Assembly (NCBI GenBank): GCA_937975745.1
Contig: CALJUK010000404.1
Coordinates: forward strand, 1-9,777
Length of the DNA stretch: 9,777 nucleotides
Direction: 5' to 3'
Origin: an uncultured Planctomycetaceae bacterium
GTDB lineage: Bacteria > Planctomycetota > Planctomycetia > Planctomycetales > Planctomycetaceae
A program made the position numbers and the translations under genes. Position 1 is the first letter of the stretch. Each line of letters opens with the position of its first letter. Below, piece by piece: positions 1 to 6,470 of this stretch. Below the pieces are notes generated by a model. The model was not told where the DNA came from and searched no databases. It saw only the letters and a list, made by a program, of their open reading frames with translations.

Positions 1-2289
1 GACGACGTGGCCCGAGATTATGGCGCCCTGATGGACATTCAGCCGGAAGGTTACGGGATCGACCGCCAGTTTCCGGACCTGATCTATATCCCCGAAGACT
101 CCCGCGCAAATCTCTCCGAGCAGCAGATCTCCTGGACACGGGACGGCGAGCAACATGCGATCCCACTCTTGCCCAGCAAGGTTTACATGGCACCTTCGGG
201 CTACAAAATTCGCATGGAGAAGCATCCCTCGACACCCGGCTGGCGGTTGGTCGGTACGTTGGCGGAAGGGACATTCTGCCACAAACCGTGCACCGTCAGC
301 GGCGGCGGGAAAAGTGAAATCAGCAAGTCTCTCGCCGACTACATGCACTACGGTCCGATCTTCGTCGCGGACATCGAGCAAGATCTCGACCAAGTCGAAC
401 AGGTCTTCAATTTTGATTTCTCGACGCGATATCGGCCCGAATACCGCAACAAGAAACACAGCCTGCCCATCCTGCACCCGGACCGGACACTGGGAAGCAC
501 TGTCAAACTGCTGACACCTTCGTCGTACTATACCGACGAGTACAACGCCTGGCTGCAGCAGATCCCGAATTACATTCTGGCGCTGGTCTTCATCATCAAA
601 CGGTTCCATCGCGGCGGTCTCGATGCCGATTGGAGAGAGAGCTTCTCAGTCGACATCATCAACGGATTTCCCGGCCACGAGCTCAATTATCGCGAGCACA
701 AGCTCATCGGGTCTTACATTCGCGTTGGTCTGATGGCCAAGCAGGCCTGGCGAACATTTAAGACTCGCCAGGACTTTATTGCGGCGGCAAAAACCCAGAC
801 CGAAGACGACATCACCAGCTCGGTTGTGGTCCCGGCAGGCCGCCTCGCATCGATGAACCCCATTCTGCAGGCCGACAGCTATAAGTTCGCCGTCAACTGC
901 GAGTACCGCCTGTTCCAAAGGCCCGACGACGCCATTCACCGTGGTCTCGATAAGCAAACCGAAAGAGACCTCTCCCGCCGGCACAACTTCATCTCAAATT
1001 TCGAACCAATGACGGCCGCGCAAGTGACCGACATGACGCGCTACGTCGTCGACTTTGACGCATTCAGCGAACCAATGCAGCAGATGCTGCGGTCCGTGGC
1101 AGAAAAGGGAACGGGGTACGTTGTCTGCTCGGCCAATCCACGGCAGATTGACGGCAAGCCGACCAAGAACCCCCGGTATCTGCAGGATCGACCCGATCTG
1201 GTGCAACCGTTCAACTATTACGTGGCCGAACGGGGAGCTCGGCTGTTCCGCGGCGTTCCGCTCGACCAATGGGTTCCGACACCGGTCGATGCCGTGCTGT
1301 CCGGGCGGCGGAACAACCCGCCCGATCGCGCACGGGGGATCCGCCCGCTCGCAGTCTACGGGCCTATTCACTACCAGGACCTCCCCGAGCTGTTTATGGA
1401 GTACCTCTCGTCGTTGACTGGCAAGAGCCCGTCGACAACAGGTGCCGGCACGGAGCGAGCTCTGACCAAAGGTCCGTTCAACGCTCTATTGCCAGCGGCC
1501 GACCTCAACAATGCTCTCGTCAGCTATCTCTTGACGGGGATGGGGGGCTTCTCGACAGCGGCCGGACACATCGGTCCCAACGTTCAAGTCGACCACGATA
1601 TCAGCCTGCTGATTCCCGAAGTCTGGTGCCGAATGGAACCGCACGAGCGAGATCCCCAACGGCTGATTGACGAGGGGATGCTCGAACGAATTCGTGACTT
1701 CGAATACGAAGGTCGCACGATCCCGGCCAGCCGCCTCGGGTACCGCATTACGCCTCAGTTTGTGCGGACCTTCCTCAGCCGAATTTTCGACAACCCTGAC
1801 CGAGTCTTCGACGAGGCGATCCTTCGACCGGAGACGCAGGATCTGGAGGCGTATGTCGACGGCATCGAGCATATCGTCCAAGCGCAACAGAAAGTCGCCC
1901 GCGAGTATTTCGCTGACGGCTCAATCGATCAGGTCTGTCCTCCATTGAAAGCACTCTTACACATCATGGTGCATGGCGACTACGAAGGCATGACGATCGA
2001 TGCACCAGAGTTTCGGCAGATGTTCACGCGAGATTCTCTGCTCGATAGCGACTGGTATCAGGCCCGCTTGCGCACGAAACAGCAACGGGACTTGGCCTTG
2101 TGGGACAGGCACTGCCGGTCCCTGGAGAATTACCAGTCAGAGGTATCTGACGCCGGAGAACTCGCCCGTTTGAAGATCGCCGACCGACTGGAACTGGCCC
2201 GCAGCGAACGCAACCGAGTCGCCGATCCAACGTACGTGGAATCCCTGGTCGGTATGCTGGGTGCCGACCCACTTGGAGAGATTGAGTAG
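1..2289 (+). CDS. PPi-type phosphoenolpyruvate carboxykinase-like protein (5' partial)
   Basis: The frame is open from base 1 to the TAG at 2287-2289 (762 residues). A GTG at 7 could serve as a start, but the frame runs in from the left edge and the family is about 1,100 residues or more, so I treat the gene as cut by the window. Numbering from base 1, a glycine-rich P-loop-like motif SGGGKSEISKS lies at residues 100-110, preceded by FCHKPCTV. A second nucleotide- or phosphate-binding-looking stretch, TGKSPSTTGAG, lies at 473-483 and is followed by LTKGPFNALLP. No signal peptide or membrane segment is visible, so it is probably cytoplasmic. By overall resemblance, from memory, this is the pyrophosphate-using PEP carboxykinase known from Entamoeba and some bacteria, which interconverts oxaloacetate plus PPi with PEP, CO2 and Pi. 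The family name is recalled, not searched; another PEPCK-fold family such as DUF4914 relatives is the alternative. It stands 330 bp from the next gene, so it is probably not in the same operon. Confidence 0.6.
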   Translation, partial: DDVARDYGALMDIQPEGYGIDRQFPDLIYIPEDSRANLSEQQISWTRDGEQHAIPLLPSKVYMAPSGYKIRMEKHPSTPGWRLVGTLAEGTFCHKPCTVSGGGKSEISKSLADYMHYGPIFVADIEQDLDQVEQVFNFDFSTRYRPEYRNKKHSLPILHPDRTLGSTVKLLTPSSYYTDEYNAWLQQIPNYILALVFIIKRFHRGGLDADWRESFSVDIINGFPGHELNYREHKLIGSYIRVGLMAKQAWRTFKTRQDFIAAAKTQTEDDITSSVVVPAGRLASMNPILQADSYKFAVNCEYRLFQRPDDAIHRGLDKQTERDLSRRHNFISNFEPMTAAQVTDMTRYVVDFDAFSEPMQQMLRSVAEKGTGYVVCSANPRQIDGKPTKNPRYLQDRPDLVQPFNYYVAERGARLFRGVPLDQWVPTPVDAVLSGRRNNPPDRARGIRPLAVYGPIHYQDLPELFMEYLSSLTGKSPSTTGAGTERALTKGPFNALLPAADLNNALVSYLLTGMGGFSTAAGHIGPNVQVDHDISLLIPEVWCRMEPHERDPQRLIDEGMLERIRDFEYEGRTIPASRLGYRITPQFVRTFLSRIFDNPDRVFDEAILRPETQDLEAYVDGIEHIVQAQQKVAREYFADGSIDQVCPPLKALLHIMVHGDYEGMTIDAPEFRQMFTRDSLLDSDWYQARLRTKQQRDLALWDRHCRSLENYQSEVSDAGELARLKIADRLELARSERNRVADPTYVESLVGMLGADPLGEIE

Positions 2290-2315
2290 GATAAATCAGT
2301 CGACCAACAAAGCAT

Positions 2316-2344
2316 TTGCACTTCATCTATACGGTATTTATACC
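2316..2344 (+). promoter_or_regulatory. Possible sigma70-type promoter for the DUF1559 gene
   Basis: TTGCAC at 2316-2321 and TATACC at 2339-2344 are separated by 17 bases, the ideal spacing, in an AT-rich block of an otherwise GC-rich region. The match is partial (3 of 6 and 4 of 6 to consensus). An imperfect inverted repeat, GGTAT-TT-ATACC (2333-2344), overlaps the -10 box and could be an operator. If used, the transcript would carry a leader of roughly 270 bases. Confidence 0.3.
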
Positions 2345-2604
2345 TGATTTATATCTGCTCAACCAAGTGTTTTCTGGACAACGAGCCCACACCCGTCTAC
2401 GATTTAGTCCAATCATCTGGTCACGGAATCGTGGGGCGTCGCTGTTGCGACACGTTAAGGTCGGTTTCGCCGCAGTCACGACCGTCGGTGGACTGCCCGC
2501 GGTAATTTTCCGGCGTTCTTGTGCTCGCAGGACCCGGCGTGTTTGGCCCCAAAATCGGGGCTGGCTGCTTTTCTACCGCTCCTTGTCATTCAAGAAACTC
2601 CAAG

Positions 2605-2610
2605 AAGGGA
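2605..2610 (+). promoter_or_regulatory. Ribosome binding site of the DUF1559 gene
   Basis: AAGGGA ends 8 bases before the ATG at 2619. It is the feature that fixes the start at 2619, placing a short basic leader directly before the prepilin motif, and rules out the longer upstream reading. Confidence 0.6.
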
Positions 2611-2618
2611 CCTCTCTC

Positions 2619-3649
2619 ATGGTATGCACACCTCGTCGGTGTCGCCGAAGGGCGTTTACGCTGATTGAATTACTTGTGGTCATCGCGACATCGCCATTTT
2701 AATTGCGTTGCTGTTACCGGCCGTCCAGCAGGCCCGCGAGTCGGCCCGCCGCAGCGCCTGCATCAACAATCTCAAGCAGATCGGCTTGGCGCTCCACAAC
2801 TACCACGACACGCACAAGGTATTTCCTGCCATGGTCTACAGCTCCGGTGCCTCGTCATCGGATGGAATGGTGACCAACGCGACCGGTTGGGTCATGCTGC
2901 TACCGTTCCTGGATCAGGCCAATCTCTTCAACCAGTACAACTTCAACAGCGCAGTGTCCATCTACGGCGCCGAAGGGAATTGCCCGGACGCCGTCTTGTA
3001 TCCCGGTTCTGTGGCAACCGGCTCACCGTACCTGCCCGGCACGACCGCAGGGATTCAGGCCAACGTTGCATTGGGCGCCACGATCATCCCGGTCTTCTAC
3101 TGCCCGTCCGATCCGGGAAAGAAACTTCACACGAGTGCCTGTCTGTCCGATTCCACGATGTCCCCCCGTCCCGAGTCGGCACGCTCTTCCTACGAGTTCA
3201 GTGTCCGGCACCCACATCCCAGTGTGAAGTGGACGACCGACTCCGCGTCGACCCGCGCGATGTTCGGTGTCAACTCCAACAGCCGCGTGCGTGACATCAC
3301 AGACGGAACGAGCAACACCGCTGCTGTCGTCGAGTCGACGTTGGAACTGGAGCAGCACAACTGGAAAACCTGGTCCGGCGTTGCTTGGTATACGGGCGGT
3401 GCAACTATTCAGGACACCGCGCGCCCTCTCAATCAAAGGGGCTGCTGCAGTTGGGGAACGCCTTTCACGAGTCCTAGCACGGCGGCCCACAAGTTGTCCG
3501 ACGGGGGCTTTGCAGGCAGTATGCACGAAGGTGGGCTCCACATTCTCATGGGCGACGGGGCCGTCCGCTTCCTGAACGAGAACGTAGACTACGCGATTCG
3601 CCGGGATCTCTCCCGCATTGCCGACGGCAATCCCATCGGCGAATTCTAA
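2619..3649 (+). pseudogene. DUF1559 prepilin-like protein, broken by a single-base frameshift
   Basis: The ATG at 2619 opens a basic leader and the type IV prepilin-like motif RRAFTLIELLVVIA (residues 10-23). The frame then hits TAA at 2700-2702. Family members continue IIAILIALLLPAVQQAR; here GCG-AC-ATC-GCC at 2685-2695 is one base short (a T expected between 2688 and 2689). Restoring it joins the frame that runs to TAA at 3647-3649, giving about 343 residues. Downstream the protein is intact and typical: LLPAVQQARESARRSACINN, NLKQIGLALHNYHD, a CPSDPG segment, the DGTSNT motif, and the C-terminal H-x9-DG type ending (SMHEGGLHILMGDGAVRF). DUF1559 proteins are abundant, mostly uncharacterised surface or secreted proteins of planctomycetes, thought to be processed like pseudopilins. 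The good state of the rest means either a very recent mutation or a sequencing error. A shorter product from TTG 2708 would lack the leader and most of the helix. Confidence 0.85.
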
Positions 3650-3670
3650 GTCGACCGAGGTTGTTCGGAC

Positions 3671-3702
3671 AAAGCCTGCAGGCGAACGCCTGCAGGCTTT
3701 TT
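3671..3702 (+). terminator. Strong Rho-independent terminator after the DUF1559 gene
   Basis: AAAGCCTGCAGGCG and its exact reverse complement (14-base arms, 3671-3684 and 3687-3700) are separated by only AA, and a T-run (3698-3702) follows. In RNA about 10-13 pairs would form around a GAAC-type loop. It starts 21 bases after the DUF1559 stop. The A-run on the left arm means it could also work in the opposite direction. It separates the DUF1559 transcript from the lipoprotein gene 48 bases further on. Confidence 0.85.
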
Positions 3703-3750
3703 CTCTGCTGGGGCCGAGTGGATTCCTTTGCCAAAACAGGGCTGGATTTC

Positions 3751-4197
3751 ATGTATCAATGCAGATCGGTGGCAGCGTCCGTGTTGTGCATTCTCATGAT
3801 CGTCGGCTGTACTCCTGAAAAAGGCAGCTCGGCAAAACTCTCGCCAGCGAGTGGAACTGTCACAGTCGACGGCAAACCTTCGCCGCGCATTGTGGTGCGG
3901 TTTATCCCCAAGTCAGGAACACCTGGCAATGGAGCATTCGGTCAAACGGATGGTCGTGGTAAGTACACGTTGATGCAAACAAGCGGCGAAGAAGGGATTC
4001 TGCCGGGGGAGTATGATGTCACCTTCTCCCAGTTTGCGATGCCGGACGGAACTGCTGTTCGGCTCGACATTCAACCAGAGTCCGTCGGTGCCGTGCAGGC
4101 GCTTCCAGAACACTATACCGACGCGAGCACCTCCGAAATCGAAGCCTCAGTCACCGGGGGCTCAAACAGCTTCGATTTTGCGCTGGAATCAGAGTAG
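3751..4197 (+). CDS. Lipoprotein with carboxypeptidase-regulatory-like (Ig-fold) domain
   Basis: The product has 148 residues. The start at 3751 is chosen because AGGG (3738-3741) lies 9 bases upstream and because it gives a proper type II signal: a short N-region with one Arg, a hydrophobic core VAASVLCILMIV, and the lipobox IVGC with Cys20. The open frame extends further left to 3661, but that part reads through the terminator hairpin. The mature part (about 31-146) has the pattern of a carboxypeptidase-regulatory-like beta-sandwich: SGTVTVDGKP (34-43), VVRFIPKSG, GQTDGRGKYTL (64-74) and LPGEYDVTF (84-92). Planctomycete genomes carry many such small lipoproteins directly after DUF1559 genes, as here; their role is unknown, perhaps surface attachment or binding. 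It has no strong promoter of its own in the 48 bases after the terminator, so it may depend on read-through. Confidence 0.82.
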   Translation: MYQCRSVAASVLCILMIVGCTPEKGSSAKLSPASGTVTVDGKPSPRIVVRFIPKSGTPGNGAFGQTDGRGKYTLMQTSGEEGILPGEYDVTFSQFAMPDGTAVRLDIQPESVGAVQALPEHYTDASTSEIEASVTGGSNSFDFALESE

Positions 4198-4438
4198 CCA
4201 CCGTGGCCGGTCATGTCTTCCCGACTTTTCCCGTGGCAGCGATCGTATCGATTGCGCGTCCGGCCTAATTCCGGGCGATGTCCTTGCAGGCTTTGACCAG
4301 GTCTCCGTTGCGACCTATGGTTCACATGCAGTGTTGGAGAATGTCTCCTGCAAACGCTGGCTACGTCAGGTTCGCCCTTTCCAGGCTGGTGGTCGATCGA
4401 CGTTTCGAATTTTTGCCTGCATCACCAGGAAATCGGTC

Positions 4439-4813
4439 ATGGCCTCGGACTCGCAGCCGTCACGCTCGTCCACAGAATACGAACGGGCAATGGTCAGCCA
4501 CACGACGATCCTGATCCTCAGCGCTTTGTTGATCGGGATGGTCCTCGGGCGTGTCGTCGATGCGCAGATGGCAACGATTGCCTATCCACTTGGGATGTTG
4601 GGTCTGGTCGCCTACCTCGGCCTGGGCCATGCGGCCCGCTATCGCCGCGAACGAGCCGACGAAAGCGAACGCCGGCGCGATGTCCGCCGCACGGAAAGTC
4701 GCTTGGTTCGACATGTGCGTGCCACACAAAGTGAATCAATTCGCCCGCATCGGACCCCCTCCGAGCCGCCCGTCTCGACACCGCAATTCATGCCGGTGAT
4801 GCGTTCCAAATAG
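4439..4813 (+). CDS. Small two-helix membrane protein of unknown function
   Basis: The product has 124 residues. The ATG at 4439 is preceded by CAGGA (4426-4430) at 8 bases. The open frame reaches back to 4013, overlapping the lipoprotein gene in another frame, but that part has no recognisable content. Two hydrophobic segments are visible: about 22-40 (TTILILSALLIGMVLGRVV) and about 45-63 (ATIAYPLGMLGLVAYLGLG). They are followed by a strongly charged, Arg-rich tail (HAARYRRERADESERRR and onward) and a Pro/Ser-rich C-terminus. The Arg-rich tail suggests that both ends face the cytoplasm. I recognise no family. A later start at Met18 (MVSHTTI) is possible. It stands alone, with 241 featureless bases before it and 287 after it. 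Confidence 0.55.
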   Translation: MASDSQPSRSSTEYERAMVSHTTILILSALLIGMVLGRVVDAQMATIAYPLGMLGLVAYLGLGHAARYRRERADESERRRDVRRTESRLVRHVRATQSESIRPHRTPSEPPVSTPQFMPVMRSK

Positions 4814-4871
4814 GACCCATTGCGCACAACTGTTGCGGCGTTTGGACACTCAATAGCCCGTACGTCAGGCT

Positions 4872-4900
4872 GGTGACGCCGCCATTCGCCGCACGTCACC
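4872..4900. repeat. Inverted repeat GGTGACG/CGTCACC upstream of the parvulin gene
   Basis: GGTGACG at 4872-4878 and its exact complement CGTCACC at 4894-4900 flank 15 bases. A third half-site, CGTCA (4863-4867), lies 6 bases before the first arm and also pairs with it. Three TGACG/CGTCA half-sites in 36 bases could be an operator or alternative hairpins; no function is demonstrated. Confidence 0.4.
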
Positions 4901-5035
4901 ACCTGCCAAGCCAGCCCCCGCCGGGCTTTCGCACGGCAGTCCCCAGTCAGATCGGCATCGCAGACGCCCCGCGCGAGCGATATACTGCGCGCAGCAGATA
5001 CAACGGCATTCAACTGGCCCACAGTTCATTGCGGC

Positions 5036-5049
5036 GTCAGTCGACTGAC
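5036..5049. repeat. 14-base perfect palindrome upstream of the parvulin gene
   Basis: GTCAGTCGACTGAC is its own reverse complement and lies 51 bases before the ATG at 5101. A -10-like TATACT occurs at 4981-4986 without a good -35 partner, so the palindrome may lie in the 5' leader or act as an operator. About one such palindrome is expected by chance in a window this size, so position is its main argument. Confidence 0.4.
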
Positions 5050-5100
5050 AAACAATCGCCAGACCAATACGGACAGAATCAGCACAGGGGAACGGACTCG

Positions 5101-6039
5101 ATGCGGGGCGATCGGCCAAGAACAGAAATCCGGAACGGGTACAGAATGTGGCAATCGGCAAGGGCGGCGGTATCCGTTTTCGTGGTGTGTTGCCTGTCTG
5201 TCGTCAGCGCGTCGGCTCAGTCGTCCGACACAGTCCTGGCCAAGGTCTCCGACGAGACGGTCACCGAAGGGGATCTGCAACTGCTGATGAAAATCAGACA
5301 GGTCCCTGCCGACCAGCAGTCAGCCCTCCGTGATCACTTCATCGAGGAATTGATCGAACGAAAACTGATCGAGCAGTTCCTCGCACGCCGAAAGATCGCG
5401 CCCACTGAAGCGGACGTCGATCAGCAGATCAAGACAGTGCACTCGTTGATTCAACGGGGAGGAGACGACCCGGACGCGTTGCTCGCCCGATTGGGAATGA
5501 CACCGGAAAAACTACGAGCCGCCCTCTCCCTGCCGATGGCCTGGCAGGCCTACCTGCGAATGACGGTGACCGACGATGAAATTCGCCAGGTCTTCCGAGA
5601 AGCACCCGCGCGCTGGGACGGCACGGAACTGCGTGCCAGCCAGATCCTGCTCAAGCCCGAGACAGCGAATGCCCGCGACACGCTGCTTCAGTTGCGAAAG
5701 CGAGTTGCCGACGGAGAACTCTCCTTCGCAGAGGCAGCCCGGATGGCCTCGCAAGCACCCAGCGCCGAAGAGGGGGGCGATCTGGGCTTCTTCCCGTATC
5801 GGGGGCGGATGCCGATCGCGATGGCCGACGCCGCCTTTGCACTCAAACCGGGTGAAATCAGCCAACCGTTTCAGACTCCGTTCGGCTGGCATCTGCTGAC
5901 GGTAACGGATGTCCGCCGCGGACAGCTGAGTATCGAAGATGCCCGCCCCCAGATCTTCGAGTCGATAGGCCGGCAGAAATGGCAGGCGATCGTCGCCACC
6001 GAACGGGAACGAGCCCGTATCCAACGCCCGCAAGGCTGA
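5101..6039 (+). CDS. Exported parvulin-type peptidyl-prolyl isomerase / SurA-PrsA-like chaperone
   Basis: The product has 312 residues. ATG 5101 has AGGGGA (5086-5091) 9 bases upstream; ATG 5146 (residue 16) is an alternative that gives a more classical signal peptide, MWQSARAAVSVFVVCCLSVV ending in ASA before QS. Either way the protein is exported. After the signal comes an alpha-helical SurA-N-like region (about 42-165: VSDETVTEGDLQLLM, HFIEELIERKLIEQFLARRK, TEADVDQQI). The parvulin rotamase domain follows (about 174-275), with ASQILLKP (179-186), the GGDLGFF signature (225-231), ALKPGEIS and the FGWHLL end (261-266). The family isomerises prolyl bonds or chaperones envelope proteins in the periplasm. 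The usual first His (ASHIL) is Gln181 and the Cys/Asp position before GGDLG appears to be Ala219, while His264 remains, so catalysis may be weak and chaperoning the main role. The Lpt-like gene follows 431 bases later. Confidence 0.85.
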   Translation: MRGDRPRTEIRNGYRMWQSARAAVSVFVVCCLSVVSASAQSSDTVLAKVSDETVTEGDLQLLMKIRQVPADQQSALRDHFIEELIERKLIEQFLARRKIAPTEADVDQQIKTVHSLIQRGGDDPDALLARLGMTPEKLRAALSLPMAWQAYLRMTVTDDEIRQVFREAPARWDGTELRASQILLKPETANARDTLLQLRKRVADGELSFAEAARMASQAPSAEEGGDLGFFPYRGRMPIAMADAAFALKPGEISQPFQTPFGWHLLTVTDVRRGQLSIEDARPQIFESIGRQKWQAIVATERERARIQRPQG

Positions 6040-6252
6040 CGCAGATTGCGCCGCCACGGGGCCAAGGAAGCGTCGACGTAACTTGCATCCTTGTCTACAG
6101 TTGCTCCTTGCGAGACAAACTTCGACACAAAACGGTCGCGCGTGTCCCTCGCTGACGTGGTGGGCCAGGACGAGAGCATCTCGCGAGGCTCACGGAGCCG
6201 TGGCGGCGAAACCCCAGAGCGGCCGGTCTGCCGAGGCCCGGCCTGAGGTCTC

Positions 6253-6282
6253 CTGTAATGACATAAGTCGTTTTACTATAAT
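6253..6282 (+). promoter_or_regulatory. Likely sigma70-type promoter of the Lpt-like gene
   Basis: A perfect TATAAT at 6277-6282 lies in a locally AT-rich patch (6256-6285) of a GC-rich region. At 18 bases upstream the -35 would be CTGTAA (6253-6258), a 3 of 6 match. A much better -35, ATGACA (6258-6263), sits only 13 bases away, which is normally too close. Transcription would start near 6289 and leave a leader of about 180 bases before ATG 6471. Confidence 0.4.
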
Positions 6283-6310
6283 CAGATGCATCTCATCAGA
6301 AGTCGCGTTG

Positions 6311-6332
6311 ACCGCCCATCCCGATGGGGGGT
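6311..6332 (+). repeat. Hairpin in the leader of the Lpt-like gene
   Basis: ACC-G-CCCAT and ATGGG-G-GGT pair around the loop CCCG: 8 pairs with one G:G mismatch. It lies about 25 bases after the inferred transcription start and has no T-run, so it is not a terminator. It could stabilise the mRNA 5' end or be chance. Confidence 0.3.
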
Positions 6333-6470
6333 ACACTCCCGCCGCAACTGGGCCGGCCTGCCACGTAAATTGAAGCCGATTCTTGGCTTTCGCCGTACCG
6401 GGCAGAGCACACAGGTCTTCGTCCGCTTGGCGACTCCGAGCATCCCCTTCGCTGCAGATCGTACGCATCT

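Larger units (their letters stand above)
2290..2618. other. Intergenic region upstream of the DUF1559 gene
   Basis: No convincing gene lies in these 329 bases. The left third (about 2311-2357) is AT-rich against a GC-rich background and holds the promoter-like block listed separately. Small stem-loops are visible at 2438-2451 (GTCGC/GCGAC, loop TGTT) and 2545-2562 (GGCCCC/GGGGCT with one wobble, loop AAAATC). The second is not followed by a proper T-run, so I do not call it a terminator. The frame of the DUF1559 N-terminus is open back to 2316, but that stretch has no recognisable protein and no ribosome binding site. Confidence 0.6.
6040..6470. other. Intergenic region with promoter and leader of the Lpt-like gene
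   Basis: These 431 bases hold no convincing gene; short open frames here (for example 6083-6373) have no family-like content or ribosome binding site. No Rho-independent terminator follows the parvulin gene. A short hairpin, GGCTC-ACG-GAGCC, lies at 6187-6199. The promoter-like block at 6253-6282 and the leader hairpin at 6311-6332 are listed separately. No clear Shine-Dalgarno sequence precedes ATG 6471. Confidence 0.55.

Noticed and set aside
2545..2562. Hairpin GGCCCC/GGGGCT considered as terminator of the PEPCK-like gene
   Set aside because: It is over 250 bases past the stop, has only six pairs with a wobble, and the T-run is displaced and interrupted.
2665..3294. 209-residue + strand frame overlapping the DUF1559 gene
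   Set aside because: It is the other reading frame of the same conserved gene; the translation is Gln/Arg-rich and unlike any family, so the DUF1559 frame is the real one.
3023..3541. 172-residue minus-strand frame opposite the DUF1559 gene
   Set aside because: It is a shadow of the conserved DUF1559 frame, with Arg-rich composition and no recognisable domain.
4013..4438. Upstream extension of the small membrane protein frame
   Set aside because: It overlaps the lipoprotein gene out of frame and lacks conserved-looking sequence; the ribosome binding site before 4439 and the hydrophobic helices support the shorter form.
4873..5100. Longer form of the parvulin starting at 4873
   Set aside because: It would place about 76 polar residues before the signal peptide, which is not plausible for an exported protein, and it would run across the palindromes.
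5512..6057. 181-residue minus-strand frame opposite the parvulin gene
   Set aside because: It overlaps the conserved rotamase domain on the other strand and reads as low-information Arg/Gly/Ala-rich sequence.
6083..6373. 96-residue + strand frame between the parvulin and Lpt-like genes
   Set aside because: There is no ribosome binding site, no family resemblance, and it crosses the TATAAT promoter block.
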